Below are positions 13,616-14,022 of a DNA stretch of 14,022 bases, one piece after another (the stretch's first letter is position 1; each line of letters starts with the position of its first letter). The stretch spans positions 1 to 14,022 of the forward strand of contig CAMLGC010000065.1 of NCBI GenBank assembly GCA_946479505.1, written 5' to 3'. Under the pieces are notes generated by a model. It searched no databases. It was not told the DNA's origin and worked only from the letters and a program-made list of their open reading frames with translations. Source of the DNA: an uncultured Sphingomonadaceae bacterium. GTDB taxonomy: Bacteria; Pseudomonadota; Alphaproteobacteria; Sphingomonadales; Sphingomonadaceae. Position numbers and translations under genes: made by a program.

Positions 13616-14022
13616 TCAATGCTCCACGTCGCGCCAGACGTTCTGATAGGCGCCCCAGGCGAGGAAGCAGAAGATCAGGATGAAGATCACCGCCGCAGCG
13701 CCTGCGGCATGGCGCGTCTCGAGATTGGGTTCGGCCGTCCACACCAGGAACGCGCTCACGTCCTTCGCCATCTGATCGACCGTCGGCTTGGTCCCGTCGA
13801 CATACTGGACCTGTCCGTCGGTCGTAAGCTGCTTCGCCATCGCGATCGCGAGCGAGGGGAAATACGGATTGTAGTGCAGCCCCGGCAGAACCTGAAAATC
13901 GGGGAACTCCTTCTGGAGCTCGGCCGGCATCGGCTCGTATCCGGTCAGAATCGAGTGGATGTAGGCCGCCCCGCCCTCACGCGCCTTGACCATGTCCGAC
14001 AGGTCGGGCGGCAGCGCGTTGT
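13616..14022 (-). CDS. cytochrome c1, C-terminal part (gene continues past the right edge)
   Basis: Last 135 or so residues of cytochrome c1, the haem c subunit of the bc1 complex (ubiquinol:cytochrome c reductase) in the inner membrane. The visible part begins ...NALPPDLSD and includes the conserved LLTGYE-like segment (SILTGYEPMP), the GLHYNPYF motif, the region IAMAKQL where the axial Met of the haem is expected, and the KDVSAFLVWTAEP block. A single membrane helix (AAGAAAVIFILIFCFLAWGA) and the short basic end NVWRDVEH finish it. The CxxCH haem site lies outside the window. The usual motif is IAMPxPL, so the AKQL after the Met is a slight variation. The frame is open to the window edge. 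Confidence 0.96.
   Translation of the reverse strand, partial: NALPPDLSDMVKAREGGAAYIHSILTGYEPMPAELQKEFPDFQVLPGLHYNPYFPSLAIAMAKQLTTDGQVQYVDGTKPTVDQMAKDVSAFLVWTAEPNLETRHAAGAAAVIFILIFCFLAWGAYQNVWRDVEH

Overview
The window is high-GC, densely coded DNA of about 14 kb. It looks like an alphaproteobacterial chromosome, most likely from a Sphingomonas-like member of the Sphingomonadaceae. This rests on protein sequence character (L25 with a long acidic tail, cytochrome c1 followed directly by apt), on palindromic repeats containing GCGAAGGCGGG / CCCGCCTTCGC between genes, and on a TTGCCC-N17-TATAGC promoter. The assignment is by pattern recognition and was not searched. I see no tRNA, rRNA, CRISPR array, transposase, integrase or origin. 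The longest stretch without a gene is under 150 bases.

Region 1 (about 1-4383, + strand) is a redox cluster. It holds an internally duplicated membrane protein of unknown function, a gluconate 2-dehydrogenase subunit 3-like small subunit, a GMC flavoprotein with a C-x5-C-x3-C motif of the kind that holds a 3Fe-4S cluster in FAD-dependent glucose dehydrogenases, and a short-chain dehydrogenase with a hydrophobic tail. A palindromic repeat sits before the first gene, before the GMC gene and before the SDR gene. No cytochrome subunit is present, so the duplicated His-containing membrane protein is a candidate anchor or electron acceptor (inference).

Region 2 (4384-5855, + strand) is housekeeping: a sigma-70-like promoter, rplY (L25/Ctc) and pth, separated by a second type of palindromic repeat whose right end supplies the pth ribosome binding site.

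Region 3 (5971-7767) is a stress or metal-response unit. A MerR-family regulator on the minus strand is divergent from a glutaredoxin/MauE-like fusion protein. Between them lies an 18-bp perfect palindrome set between a -35 and a -10 at 19-20 bp, with half-sites the same as those I recall from the mercury-resistance operator. The regulator has CueR-like cysteine spacing. A 2-oxoglutarate/Fe(II) oxygenase-like gene follows.

Region 4 (7835-12343, + strand) has closely packed genes: ychF, a small exported Cys/His protein, a His/Met-rich probable outer-membrane barrel protein, a lipoprotein of the nucleotide pyrophosphatase/phosphodiesterase family, and a MaoC-type hydratase. A strong stem-loop at 12355-12388 separates this run from the convergent minus-strand genes.

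Region 5 (12395-14022, - strand) holds a Tyr/Gly- then Arg-rich lipoprotein, apt, and the 3' part of the cytochrome c1 gene, which runs off the right edge. Apt and cytochrome c1 look like the tail of a bc1-complex operon.
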